Below, piece after piece: positions 34,495-46,823 of a stretch of DNA of 64,000 nucleotides (positions are counted from its first letter, which is position 1; every line of letters begins with the position of its first letter). Location: NCBI RefSeq assembly GCF_021155775.2, contig NC_060238.1:519001-583000 (forward strand), in the 5' to 3' direction. The translations under genes were made by a program, and so were the position numbers. This stretch comes from Neodiprion pinetum. Taxonomy: Eukaryota > Arthropoda > Insecta > Hymenoptera > Diprionidae. A model generated the notes under the pieces. The model ran no database searches and had not been told where the DNA came from. It was given only the letters and a program-made list of their open reading frames with translations.

Positions 34495-34930
34495 GACTTG
34501 AATTAATTTGAATTAATTCATCTAATGCAACATAATTTTCTTTATTTCAAATCAATTTTTTTTTTTATTCGGGCAAATTTCTCTAATTCAACTTAAGCCA
34601 TTTGAATTGACTTTATGAATTTCAATTTTTTTTCCCGAGTATTATCACTAATTCATTCTAACTCGGGTGAGTTTCAAAAAAATTTCACTCTATTCCATTT
34701 TATTTTGTTAATTAAAATTCATTATTTTCAATTCAACTCAATTTTTCAATTAGAATACATTTTTTTTTTTTCTCTATAAACATACAATTCCGGCACGAAT
34801 CCAAACTAATTCAAATCAACTTGACTTAACATCTCAAAACTTGGTTATTTCTCACTTAATTCTCAGCAATTTAGTTATTTTGCACTGATTCAGTTGTTCT
34901 CGGTAATTCGAGTGAATTGCAATTAATTCG
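34495..34930. repeat. Degenerate AATTCA-rich low-complexity block
   Basis: Over about 430 bases the words AATTCA, AATTTC, AATTAA and TTCAA recur with irregular spacing, separated by T runs. It is not a clean tandem repeat. Confidence 0.6.
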
Positions 34931-36122
34931 CAAATCTATCGACGCATCAGTTCAGTGAGTTATTTCCCCCGCGGATACACGTCGGTATTACGTCACTCGG
35001 AATATTGTATTGTACGGTTATATATATTCCAGTGACAGCTCCTTCGACTGTCTCGATAATACGTACGTCGTAGACAAGACGGATTCCCCGTAAAAGTTGC
35101 TCATACATGACGTAACTATCCCTGGATCGCGTTCATCGCTCGATTTAAGAAAAAAAAAATTCCCGTATAGTTTCTTTCAAAGTCCCCGCTCAGTCGCATT
35201 TACATAACTCCCGCGCAAATCGACAATTCCAATCGGGTTGCGTTTTCGTTGCACAGTTGCACCAATAAATTTGCATGCATGTAGGTACGTACGGTTATGA
35301 CTGACTGTACACGTATATTGAATAAATAAAATTGCAAAAAACGTACGAGACGGCGATTGTCCCGATATTTTACTGTTAAAATTTTATCCTGTATATCATT
35401 TTGTAAAATTCTTTACAAAATTGTATTTCAATCACACGTGCCAAATTCTCATTTCGCTCGCTACATTGACGATTTCGAACGAAGCTACGCGGGAATTAAG
35501 GAAGTGCGTTATCGCGGATGCCAATCCGTTTACCGAGAGAATGATCCCGATCATTGTCCTCAATAAAATGTCCGCATCCACCCAAAGTATCACGGTAATA
35601 CGATAAAAACACACAAGCGAGTGCCGGAGGGCGGTGGTAATTAAAGCCTTACAAATAAGCGAAATACTCGGGTCAAGGAGGGGTCAAGGAGGGGTGGGTT
35701 GGAAGGTGGCGGTCGGATTATCCGTGGTACCCGACATAATATGCGATGCGGAGTCGTAGAGGAAAGTCGGCCCTAGGAGGGCTTCGCGTTTCGTTACATC
35801 ACCCCACATTTCCCCCAACAAAACAGTTTGTTAGTTTTTTTTTTCTCTCTCTTTTTCCATTTTACTAATTTTTTTTTACCTCGAGATTCTCTCCCCAGCA
35901 GGGAACCGATATAGGTACATAACTAAGGAAATTTTCGTCCGATTTACGCACACGGTAAATAATTTCAGCGATATGGTGTACACATAGAAATCAATCGTAT
36001 AATGCCGCCCTTCACCGCGCGTTGATGCCTTCGGCGTCTAACGTCATGTTATGCATGTTATATATAGGTATATGCATATGTATACGACGCGGGTCTTATA
36101 GATTGAGGGCGTAGTAGATACA

Positions 36123-36123
36123 T

Positions 36124-36174
<51 letters not shown>

Positions 36175-36177
36175 TAT
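36123..36177. repeat. (CA)n(TA)n(CA)n compound microsatellite
   Basis: CA units flank a central (TA)~16 tract, read directly from the sequence. The TA core can fold on itself. Confidence 0.95.
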
Positions 36178-37900
36178 TACCGAGGATGTTTGTCTACGCG
36201 GAGATCGAAGCCATCCGGCACTCTTAAAACAAAGGTGCGCCTCTATACCTATTACATACATTATATATTTCATGCTTGAGGAATTCGTAAAAATCTCGAA
36301 AGGAGACGTGCGTAGATATACCCTGCGTACGGTATACATGATACAACTTGTGTACGTACATGCCGCGAAGAATCCACTGTGAAAAATTGAAAACTGTCAA
36401 AATGTTTATTCGTCGGTCATAAGTTCGATAACGGTGTATAAATAATAAGTAAGGCATCGACGGTGCGGGAATGGAAATAAAGTTTATGACGTTATCGCTA
36501 CTCGTACCTCGATTACGCGGTAAAACGACAGGGCGGGACTGTTACGGTACAGCAGTGTCGACGGACGGCGGAGGATTAGTGAAATTACACGCGACGGACA
36601 CCATGAGGTGACCCGTGGCGTTAAAACATCTTGGCAGGCCGTACACGCACACCTACAATAGTCGCATCTTGGCCGTTCATCGATCTGCCCGAGCTTCGGG
36701 TTTGAATCGTATACGGAAAAGGCGGCGTGATCTCTTTCCACGAGTACTGTTCGAGCGAGAAAAACGGTGAGTGGGCGGGCCTTAATTAATTCGTAGCACG
36801 TACGATGACGGGGAGAACGCGTCTTCGAGCTCCAGAAACGAATCTGTTCGTTTTGGGATCCTTCCGTCCTAGCAAACATCAAGCGCCGATTATAGATAGT
36901 AGTTTGAGTGACTAACGTTGGATCGTCGCAACATCTGCGACAACTCTTTTCGGGCTTGCGGAATTCCTCATCGAGGCTTGCGCAGTACGCGGAGGTTGTA
37001 GCTTCCCAAGCTTTGGAGCGCATTCGGAAGGTTGTGGGTGTGCCTCAACGTGGTGAGTTCTCTACGAGCGGGCTACGAACACGCCGTTTGGTAAACACGC
37101 GGCTCTAAATAACCCTCAGGGGTTCAAAGCTGCGCGAACCTCCGCCGCCTAGACCCGTTACTCAAATCTACGTCTCGTTGGTTTACCGAAAACTCGGCAC
37201 CTCGGTGGTTTAAAACTCGCATCGCCTCCCTCGTCATCGTTTTTGCGGAAGGTCGTAAACGGACTACTCGCGGCTGTCAAAATATTTCTTGGAAACTTGA
37301 AAGAAAAAAAAAGGGCAAAGACCTCGGCTGAACAACCGTGCCTGTACACAACGAGCACGGCAAACTTATCAACGAGATGTAATATACCGCAAAGTGAGAA
37401 CGTTGCATTTGGCGCAGGGTAACCTCGAGGGTAACGTACTCCGTTTATCGTTAGATAATCAATCGTAACCTTCCAAACATCGGTCGACGGTTAATTTGGT
37501 GAACTTGATTTTTCCTCGCTCCTTTTTCCAATCATCGTCGTCGTTATTGTTATTAATAACATAACACTGATAAGCGGGTGCTACGATAACTTTCGACTAG
37601 ATTGGAAGGCCACGTACAAACAGAGCCCTGGAACGGGCCAAATTTCCCCGCATAGCGAGTGTCCAGAGCGCACGATCTGCGCGGCGCATCTGAGCAGGAG
37701 GCTTGCCAATAACGCGAGGGGAATCATTGCTCGTGGCGGGTTTTCGATTTCCAACCAGCGACAAGAACTATAATTGAAGGAAAATCATGAAAATCCATAA
37801 AAATTCCGATAAAAAAAAAATCATCAAGGTAGCGGTATAATATATAAGGAAAAGGAAGCAAAGTTGTTACGTCGACGTAGAGAAAATAGGCGGGGAAGAG

Positions 37901-38811
37901 ATGCAGCTGTCAAGAAAGATGAGCGCCCAGAATATGATGGCTAGTATAAGTCGTACTTTGCGTACAAGGAGAGATAGCAAATCGGCCGCCGCTAACGAGG
38001 TGAAATTTGCCGGGGAGGAGAGCAAGGACAAACTTTACGAGCCTAAGCACAGGCAGAAGCTAGTGCGGGTCTTGACGGTCGTTGCCTACGTTATTTCTGT
38101 TAGCCTAGCTGCGATTATTTTGTCCCTTTACTACATGTTCATCTGGAAACCGGAAGACCGTCCTTTAAACGCTACGAGTAGCAGAGCCGGGTGCCCGAAT
38201 TATACGAGCAGCCCGCCGCCCGGTGCGGGGCCGGTTCCCACCACTCGGCATCCCGGATCGACTCCTTACCACGGTAATTAACGACGAAGCCGCTCCAACT
38301 TCCAAAGGGGAATTTCTATCGCGGGGACAAATAACTAACAAGGGGATCGGATCGTTGGTATTTTTGTTAAAATGTGCCCATCCCTTGGTTAATTTGAAAT
38401 ATTTTTCAACACAAATTTGTATAAAACGAGTTTAATGTAAACTTGGTAAAATACCAACAGTCCGATCCCTTTATTAATCATTTATACTTTTCCTTTTCCC
38501 CTTAAAACCTCTAATAAGATCTAGACACAGGACGCGCGTTCAACCCTCTTGGCACGCTTGCAATAACGTAAAAATTTTCAATGTTTTTCGCAGACGCGAT
38601 TGGAGACGAGAGAAGGGGGACGGAGGCGGCGACACCGGGCATGCCGTCAGTGTCCAACTTGGACGAGAATTTCTACGATGAGATTTTGGAAGAGCGCGAC
38701 GATCGGCCAGCGTTGAAGAAGGACGGAGACGATGCGTCGACCACCCTCTCCAAGGATCAGCCATTTTATGCAGGGAGAAACGCGAGGGATCGCATCCTTA
38801 AGCGGAAATGA
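37901..38811 (+). CDS. inaF-motif single-pass membrane protein, copy 2
   Basis: Two exons, 37901-38273 and 38594-38811, join in phase 1 and give 196 residues. A second in-frame ATG lies at 37919. After a basic N-terminus (SRTLRTRRDSKS) comes the inaF motif and membrane helix: KLVRVLTVVAYVISVSLAA, then IILSLYYMFIWKPED. It is clearly paralogous to copy 1 (KIVRVVTVMAYVFSVSFTA). The outer part is Pro/Gly-rich. The second exon gives an acidic segment (NLDENFYDEILEERDDRPAL) and a basic end (ARDRILKRK). Tandem inaF-type genes also occur in flies. A small inverted-repeat element sits in the intron. AATAAA is at 39331-39336. Confidence 0.8.
38341..38473. mobile_element. Small foldback/MITE in the copy-2 intron
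   Basis: Terminal inverted repeats of about 24 bp: AGGGGATCGGATCGTTGGTA at 38341-38360 (extended by TTTT) matches the reverse complement of the segment at 38448-38471 with about three mismatches. The total length is ~131 bp with an AT-rich centre. The ends are flanked by TAA-like bases. It has no coding capacity. Confidence 0.6.
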
Positions 38812-40013
38812 GTGATACGGCGACAAGGACCTCGTGAATTCAGTTATGGGCAATTATATTATTCGTCTTCGTGCGATGACCGACGCAATTATACACGCGT
38901 GTAGGTACACACACGCGTACATGTACATGCGTGTGCACGTGTGCGGCAATTCGAACCGAACAAGAGGCATGCCGGATTCGTTGTCTTGCGTAACATATTT
39001 TTAGAATTCAAATCTCATAGAGTTGTAAGTCTGGAATTGTCACAGCGATAGTCCTTCCATATTATCATATTACTCATATTATGTGTAACATTTCACGATT
39101 ATAATCCACAGGTATATTCGTATTTATTCACAGATATCTATGAATATACGCACTGATGGATTTGAAAAAGTTTGCACGTTGATGAATACAGTTTGTTTAT
39201 AGATGTTATTATTCTACGGTGTGATAATATTAATACATCTCTACTAATGTTATACAGAGGTAAAATTGTTTGTGTGTATGCAAGGGGTAATCTCTGGAAC
39301 TACCGAACCGATATTGACAACCCTTTCGCCAATAAAAAGCTAAATTATCCCTGAGCAACATAAGCTGTAATTCATTTTGATAAAAATATGCGTACTTAGT
39401 TTGAATTCCCAATATTTGTAAATCAAGTCGGATGGAAAAGCGCTGCTTGACTGCTTTATCTGCGTCCGCTAAACAAATGGTTGGATATAAGGGAAAATAA
39501 TGTATGTTTAACTTATCGTTTGATTTGACTAACCGTGCGAAGCCGGAACGGATCGGTTGGTATTGTATATACATACCGTAAGTATATACACGCGACTTAT
39601 TGTATTTCCAATCGAAAGTACCAAAGCAACGGCAACGATTTTCGAAACGGTGTTTACATGACTGGAGTGTTGATCGAGTTGACCTAGCGAGAAAACAAAA
39701 AAAAAAAAAAAGAATGAAAAAAAAAAGAGCCCAATCAGGAACACAGCGAGATAAAAGGCAATGGAACACTGGCCAGTTAAGGACAAAATGATCAAGTGAT
39801 ATGAATCCTGTGTAGGATAGTGGGAAGATTGAAGTTCGCTGCTACGGATATTCTGAGTTTTTGCACACACCGTTACGTGGGGAAAGACCAACAATATCTA
39901 ATAGCCGGGCCTGTTCTACTCGTAGCTGAGGAAAAAGAAGGATTCGTTCGAACACTCTTTCGGTTGTACAATCTGCAAGAATATTTTTTTAATCGTGTGC
40001 AGTTATCGTCAAA
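38812..40013. other. Intergenic region
   Basis: 3' UTR of inaF-motif copy 2 (AATAAA 39331-39336), then the promoter region and 5' UTR of the F-box gene. No other gene is supported. Confidence 0.5.
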
Positions 40014-43000
40014 ATGGACCCGAGGTGTGTAGTCGGTACCCAGATATTTGTTTGTTGAAAATGTATTTTATAGTCAGTCTAGAATAGAATTGTAATGTAA
40101 ACGTTGGTACGAAGAGTGCCAGGCTTGAATAATCTTAACGGTTGCCTCATATGTGCATTAAATTGTAAAATATCGGATTAATCGCGATAAGTGAATCGTT
40201 TCTTTATTACAGACAGCCAGGGCCCATCCACATACTCAATCTTCCGCAGGAAGTACTCGTGAACATTTTTCTCTGTTTTAATGCCAGAGAACGTCTAGAA
40301 GTCGCGAGGACTTGCACAGTATTTAGACATATTATACACCGTGATCCGGACGTATTGAGGTCAGTCTACTGTAGTGTGCCTGTGACAAAATTAATTATTT
40401 GCGTTCGCAGTACCTGGTTTGTTCGTTTCTAAGAAAAAAGTAGTTACAACAAGATTCAGTAGGTACCTACTGCCGCATCTGGTGATAGAGGACCGGAATG
40501 GTGCTGAAACGTTTTCACAAGTTGGGAGAGTTGGCAGAGTTTGTGCGATTCTGATTATGTTTCTTATTTTTTTTAAATATTTTAATTTTTTTTTTTTTTC
40601 ATGTGAAACCATTCACCTTTTACAACGCATGACCAAAACTTTGTGCAGTGATGGATCTCGTCCATTTTTCCCCATCCTAATTTCGACTCGAATTTCAATG
40701 TATACAGGAATTTGGATTTTACCCCAAATGGATGGGTGACACAATTCAAAGAAATCAAGACATATTTTGTCAGTGAATACAGGATGCCGTATATCCGTAA
40801 AGTGAATATAAGTAACGCAACGTGCATGAAGCCGGGAAGGATGTTGAACAGGACGGTTGGCAAGGCATTGAATCTTGTCGATGTTAATGTACACGGACTT
40901 ATATTCGAGAATGTTGGAATTTTGGCATCTTTTCTTGCGCCCCTGCTACAACTTAGAAGGCTGGTTGTGGATTGGCCCGAGCCGGATGAAGATGTTTACA
41001 GGACCATTGATGTTATAGGAGGACCGTTAGGCAGGCTCAATTATTTAGGAGTAAGATTGAGCGTTTATAACACGAATTTACTTCCTGCTGTGCGATGCAG
41101 CTGTAGTGAGCTAGTGGAGTTCCGTATAGTCGAACTGACACGACAGGAGCGTGACGACATACTAGATATTCCGTGGGCTGAGGAGCGCCCAAATAGACTG
41201 CAGAAGCTTAGAATTGTTCAAGCTCAGGGATGGAAAGCGTCTACCACAATGAAGAGTAATATTTTTCATATGATTCCGGATTTACATCAGTGGACAGATT
41301 TTCAAGCGATTGGTAGTGCTGTTGCATTCAAGGGATTCTATCTTGGTATGTTTTCATAAACATTATTTTTTTATTTTTATAACAATCAGTCTGAAGAAAA
41401 GGACTGTCATTGTCGCTTTTAGTGATCCCTTCCATGTCCAAATATTGATTTATAATTTGACATTCACGGGAATGTTCTGATGATTCACAGTTTTTGCAAA
41501 TAAGGCTTTTGTCAATCGAAGACTTTCAAATTTTACAATTTGTGTACTGGAAATTTTCAACCAGGACGTGAATTTTTTACGATACATCAAATGTCACTCA
41601 CAGACGCTACGTGCTGACTGGTGCTGACTCTAAAAAGATGATTGCATCTGGTTGGAAAGAAAGGAAGCATAATTCTTGAAATATCACAATCGACTCGCGA
41701 ACATAAGTTTCAACTTGTGATTTCAGAAAAAAATGTCGAAATTTGTCCTGTACTAGTAAGAACGCGAATACCACACGAGGCTCCGTATCACCATTTTCCT
41801 GATGTTATTCCGATTGTATGGTCTGTGCTTTCGGAATCCTTGTTGGAACAAGTGATAAGAATGAACCACGAAGACGTGCCGTTGGAATTCTGTTGTTTAC
41901 GAAGAACAGGCTTAGGTGCATCAGCAAACGCCAGTAACTGGCCATTCATATTGAACATTAAAGAGGCAAAGGTAGAATCGTATGACGGGACATTACGTGG
42001 ATGTGCACCATAGGAACCACTCTGACAATCGACGTGTGTACGCGTACCCCGGATTGCCTGTAATTAGGAGTCCTTATGTTGCGCATTCACGCAATGTCCC
42101 GGTACGTTAATAGTCGTAGTATTTATTCCCCGCTCAACAGTGATGTTTAATTTTCTTTTTTTTTTTTACCTGAATAGCGGGATGAGAGTAGCCTATTATT
42201 CACTCTCAACTGTTCTCCCCCAATCTGCGGGAAATATGAGATCATAACAATTTTTCAGTTTTCTCTGCTTTTCTTCATCTCTCTTAATCTCCAACTTTAT
42301 TCCCTTGTTACGTAACGTACAATTAGATACTTTAAAGACAAGCGAAAAATAAGTTACCAATTAAATCGAGTTACAACGTTAATTAATGTCATCGATGTTT
42401 CAGCGGCTGCTGAAAGATCCCGAGTATCCGATAACTTTTTTGTACTTGGACCATCAGATTGATCCGTATTGCGATGCGCATTTAGTGGTATCGGCATTCC
42501 CAAGCTTGACAGATCTTATTTTAATTCGAATGATAACAGCAAACGGTAAAATGGAATTTCATATTCATGAACCACGTACATGTGTTTGTGCTAACTGGAT
42601 TTCCGCAATCGACGTTAAATCGCGGAGTTAGATCATCAATTCATCCAAGTAGCGATGATACATGTATATATTAAAATTGAATTCCGTGACAAAAACTCAT
42701 TATGCTTGCAGAGATTAGAGAAGCAGAGCACAGAAGTAGGCTACCCTTGAGAAGATCTCTCATCAGGCGAGTTCCTGGCGTACCTTTCGGGTTTGTGGAT
42801 GACCCGATGGGCAACACGGATGGTTCTTTTAAACTTCTAGTGGAAAACACTCCGCTACTTCGGGATTTAACGATTTATTATTCGAGAGTGTGAGAACCAA
42901 TCTCCGATACCTTACGCGTGTCTAATACGGATTATGAATCGAACAATATTTACATTATTTCAGCCCCGGAGAGCAGGACCCCGACTTTTGGGACTTGAGT

Positions 43001-43763
43001 GCTCTGAACTACATTCCAGAATGGCGGCATCTCACAGCCTTACGTTTGGCCTTCGTACCCACCATAGATGGAAGAATTTTTCTCGGTATCGGAAGACAAT
43101 GTCCAAACCTGGAGATAGTAGTGTTAGTCGGTCTGACAGAAGCGAGCCATACCACAACCTACGTAACAAATCTTTCGATAATGCTAAGGCAGTGTAGTAA
43201 AATAAAGCAATTCTCACTCGAAGAAGAGGACGTAACCGAAGCGATGTACCCGGTTATGCCGGGTGAAGAACCTGATTCGTTTCAATCGCTTGAATTGTTC
43301 GCCGCTCTTGCCTGCAATGTAAAGCTCCAAATGGTTCATGTATCGCTTTACGAAAGAGGAATAGAACTCTTCGATTTGGTCGTAGCGATGGAAAACCTAT
43401 TGAAGATTTGCACGAGGTTGAATATATTAAAGTATCTCAACGTTTATATAGGAAATAATCCATCCGATGCGAATTACGTGATCAATGAGTTATGCAGGTA
43501 AAAATAATAAGTTTGTCATTGTTTTTGTATCGTAGAATTATTGCTTCGTTTTTTTTAAATTTCATATCTTCGCTCGGTTTATCGGCGGATAAATATATAT
43601 TTTTGTCTGTCGCAGAATAAGGAATGAAGTCAGGCGTCCGGAATTGCAGTTCGCAATAAATTATGGAGTTTGTTATGCGCGCCCAAACGCTGAACCTATC
43701 GTTGAACCAAGACTTCCGGACATTATTTTTGAAGAGTGCCCACGTATACTTACTAAATCTTGA
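40014..43763 (+). CDS. F-box protein, probably leucine-rich-repeat type
   Basis: Eight exons join with consistent phases to code 680 residues: 40014-40024, 40213-40359, 40708-41345, 41727-41971, 42404-42545, 42712-42889, 42964-43497 and 43616-43763. The tiny first exon encodes MDPR. An F-box follows at residues ~7-50: HILNLPQEVLVNIFLCFNAR, then ERLEVARTCTVFRHI. F-box proteins bind Skp1 and bring substrates to an SCF ubiquitin ligase. The rest has irregular leucine-rich segments (LAPLLQLRRLVVDW, GGPLGRLNYLGVRL, FPSLTDLILIRM, WRHLTALRLAF, CPNLEIVVLVGL), consistent with a degenerate LRR substrate-binding solenoid. The exact orthologue is not recognised. The exon ending 41971 uses the donor AAGGTAGAA. 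A poly(A) signal lies near 43928. It converges on UTP25. Confidence 0.8.
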
Positions 43764-44519
43764 AGATCACGTGTGGGGAAATCCCTAATTTATAACTAAC
43801 TAATTTATTCCTTCAAAAATATACCACACACAATATATATTATATAATGTACTATAAGTATAATACTGTTTGTCTTATATTTTGTTCACAAACCCATAGG
43901 TATGTTCGATAAATTTTATTTTTAATCAATAAACATAATACTGCTGTTTCAGGTATTACTTAGATACATAATTTTCGGTACAATATTGCAAAATCGCAGG
44001 ATTTCTAAAGATTTCGCATACTAAATAATTTCTCCTGATTGCTCTATACACATATCACTTGCCATTTTCTTACGCACGTGCTTTGAGCCCGCGCCACGTT
44101 TTTTTTTTTTATCCGCTACGTGAACCGATCGACTCCTTTTAGCAATTGGAAAGATCAAGACTCTCATTTTTCAATAAATACTGGAATGTAAAAAAATGTG
44201 GCTAAACCGGCACCGCAAATAATTCGAAGACCTAACAATAAGTCATCAAATCCCCTTTCTTCAGTCTAACAGGAGTATTATTATTTTCAGTGAATTTCTG
44301 GAATCAGATTAATCATTTATTTACTTTCGTTGGAGATTTCGGTTCAAATCTGGTGCTCGTCGACGTAAGCTAAAAATCAGTCACCCAGCTTTTTCATCGG
44401 ATTTTATCGCCAACTGTGGAACGTTTATTACCAAATGTATACGTACTACATACATAATATGATTTTACAAATGCAGCAGGGACAATTTCGATACCGGACA
44501 AATACTTTTTCACTCGTCG
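43764..44519. other. Convergent 3' UTRs
   Basis: This lies between the F-box gene (plus) and UTP25 (minus). It carries AATAAA for the plus gene near 43928 and TTTATT (minus-strand AATAAA) at 44424-44429 for UTP25. Nothing else is seen. Confidence 0.6.
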
Positions 44520-46823
44520 TCAGTCGCCGGTCATAAACATGTGGACGTCTTGCCCCGAACTAATCATTTTCGTCGTCCTTTCGGTGCCGACGATACCTGC
44601 GAGCTTCAACGCGTCGTATTTCGAGTATACCAACGTTACGGTCATGTTGCTGTCCGAGCCTGCGTTCGGATTCTGATTCGCTTTCTGCATTAGGTTGCAA
44701 ATTTCGCTGTAAAAGTGAGGGAACGTCGGCGGTGCGAAGAATATGAGGTGCCTTATACCCTTGAGGCGTATCCTACGGAAGAAATGGAATCGCTCGGAGT
44801 AAATGAGGAAATGCGCGTCGCTGTGGTAAAACATGTCCCTCGCCCTGGCCACCTTTGCATCCTTCGAATACTCGCAGATCTGAACGAAGCTGAGCTCCTC
44901 TTTCTTGAAGTAGTTGCGAACTTTCACGAAGTCAAAATAGGACGGCACGTAGATAACGGTGTGATTCATTATGCTGTCCTTGTACTGGGGGAGAATCTTC
45001 GAGACGAAGAAAGTGAACCTGGCCTCTATGTCGTGGCCGTGGTCTCGGGAATCGAACCTGTGAAACACCTGGGGCACTTGAATCACCGTTTGGCAAACGG
45101 TCCCAGAAGTCACCGGGTTCACGACCCTCGCTTTTCCCGCGTAGTTGAAGCACCGCTTGTTGAATATCGCGTGTATCTCGGGTAACGGAACGCCGGAGAA
45201 TATCAGCGTCTGCCGATAGAACTTGGACCAGCCGTTCACCACCCAGCTGCGAACGCGAGAGAAATCCGTCCCGTGGGATTCCTTTGGCTGCAGATGTGCG
45301 TGGTCGAGGACGTGCAGCAGGTGGTCCCAATTCTGCATCGCGAACACCTCCGTCTGGTCCATCACGAGCAACTCCACGGAAGCAAGGAAATCGTAATCTC
45401 TGTCGGGTTCGCCCTCGGCGCCGACGAGCATTCGGAGTCCCAGGACGGACGAAATGATTATGTCGGACGAGTAAAAGTCCGAATAGAGTTTCAACGTTTT
45501 CTTCGTCACGGATATGCCGATTTTAAAGGTATCGTCGACGTTTCCTTCGAACGTTTGCTCGTAATCTTCGGGCTTGGGATTTTTCCTCGGCATAGCGAGT
45601 TCGTTGCCACTGAAATCCTCCATGAATCGAAGTTTGTTCACCACGGACCCACCCTTGTCTTCCCCGATTAAAATCGCGATCAGTAGCCGAACGATTTTTA
45701 AACACGAGTGCCTGAAAGGGACTATTATAAGAACCTTCGGCCTGACCAAACCCTGATCCCGATATTCATCCGGTGTATCCGCTATCCCTGACTTCTTGGC
45801 TTTTGTCAGTTTCGCATTGTGATGCAAGACCTTGGTTCTGGTTTTTAAAACGTGATTAACCGCGTGCAAGCAATAAAGAAATCTAATTTGTTCGCCATTG
45901 GCGAAATTTCGCTCGTTGTAGCACAGATCTTGATAATTGTTAATTATGGTGAACAATTCTTTTTGCAACGGGGTTAAGGGACTAGGCTTAGACGCCAGAC
46001 TGTCTTTAATATTATCGTAGTTTGCCTTGGAGATATTGCCTTGAATTTGTGACTTGATGAATAACTTGTCCCAGTCAACGTCGTCTATGACTTGCGGAAC
46101 AGCTCCGTGTCTGGCAAATTGCTTGTCTTCCAATATCGAGACCTTGGGTCGTTTTCTAACAGGCTTAGAAAACTCATCCTCAACCTCTGGGATTTGAAAC
46201 ACAACGGTTCCGAGAGCGGGCCACTTCGATCTACTGGTGGCAGCCTTCTGAGGAGTTAGGGAAACGGATTTGTACAAGTCGTCGTCCAAATCGTTGAGCA
46301 GATGAATTGAAAACGGATCTCTGAGCTTCCCAGCATCTTCGCGCGCAGTCTCTTGATCCTCTTCCTCTTCCTCCCTCAAATTTATCTCGACATGTTCAGC
46401 GTCGCTAGCCTCGGAAGTGACGTGATCTACGCCCGAGTTTTTCGTCTTGAAAAGATTTTCTTCTGCGACGGAAGATTTCACCTCGGCTTCGTCGTCAGGC
46501 TCGGATTCAGACTCTGACTCACAATCGGAGTCAATGACAGGTTGCCTCTTAGTTTCAGCACCACCGATAGCTGAAAGCAACATTTTTAACGGATCCTCTC
46601 GTTCCTCTTCCGAACTCTCAGCCTCAAGTTCCAACTGTTTGCTCCTCTCCGCCTCTAATTTTCGCCTCCTATTTTCAATCTCTTCGTTCTTGGCATCACG
46701 TTCCTTGACATACGAGGCTTCCCTGATATTGAATTTACATTTTTTCACCTTAGGCTTATGCTCGAAACGTTTATCAAATTTTCGTCGATTCCCTCCGCGA
46801 GTCGGTTTTTTCCCACGAACCAT
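44520..46823 (-). CDS. UTP25: U3 snoRNA-associated protein 25 (UTP25; DEF/DIEXF)
   Basis: A single uninterrupted exon of 767 residues with ATG at 46823-46821 (MVRGKKPTRGGNRRKFDKRF). The N-terminus is basic, then Glu/Ser/Asp-rich and acidic. It then enters the conserved body: DDVDWDKLFIKSQ, TPLQKELFTIINNYQDLCY, RPKVLIIVPFRHSCLKIVRLL, DFYSSDIIISSVLGLRMLVG, LVMDQTEVFAMQNWDHLL, then FDFVKVRNYFKK and FAPPTFPHFYSEICNLM. UTP25 is a nucleolar factor with a DEAD-helicase-like fold that lacks standard ATPase motifs. It acts in 18S pre-rRNA processing with the SSU processome. The length matches animal orthologues. It is divergent from WDR20 with ~960 bp between starts. Confidence 0.93.
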   Translation of the reverse strand: MVRGKKPTRGGNRRKFDKRFEHKPKVKKCKFNIREASYVKERDAKNEEIENRRRKLEAERSKQLELEAESSEEEREDPLKMLLSAIGGAETKRQPVIDSDCESESESEPDDEAEVKSSVAEENLFKTKNSGVDHVTSEASDAEHVEINLREEEEEDQETAREDAGKLRDPFSIHLLNDLDDDLYKSVSLTPQKAATSRSKWPALGTVVFQIPEVEDEFSKPVRKRPKVSILEDKQFARHGAVPQVIDDVDWDKLFIKSQIQGNISKANYDNIKDSLASKPSPLTPLQKELFTIINNYQDLCYNERNFANGEQIRFLYCLHAVNHVLKTRTKVLHHNAKLTKAKKSGIADTPDEYRDQGLVRPKVLIIVPFRHSCLKIVRLLIAILIGEDKGGSVVNKLRFMEDFSGNELAMPRKNPKPEDYEQTFEGNVDDTFKIGISVTKKTLKLYSDFYSSDIIISSVLGLRMLVGAEGEPDRDYDFLASVELLVMDQTEVFAMQNWDHLLHVLDHAHLQPKESHGTDFSRVRSWVVNGWSKFYRQTLIFSGVPLPEIHAIFNKRCFNYAGKARVVNPVTSGTVCQTVIQVPQVFHRFDSRDHGHDIEARFTFFVSKILPQYKDSIMNHTVIYVPSYFDFVKVRNYFKKEELSFVQICEYSKDAKVARARDMFYHSDAHFLIYSERFHFFRRIRLKGIRHLIFFAPPTFPHFYSEICNLMQKANQNPNAGSDSNMTVTLVYSKYDALKLAGIVGTERTTKMISSGQDVHMFMTGD

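Larger units (their letters stand above)
34368..37900. other. Intergenic region between the inaF-motif copies
   Basis: It starts with the likely 3' UTR of copy 1. An AT-rich stretch built from degenerate AATTCA words lies at ~34495-34930, and a (CA)n-(TA)n-(CA)n microsatellite at 36123-36177. No exon is supported. A 179-codon minus frame at 36484-37023 lacks gene-like features. Confidence 0.5.

Noticed and set aside
36484..37023. 179-codon minus frame between the inaF-motif genes
   Set aside because: Arg/Ser/Cys-rich with no recognisable motif, no start context and no splice support. GC content alone can keep it open.
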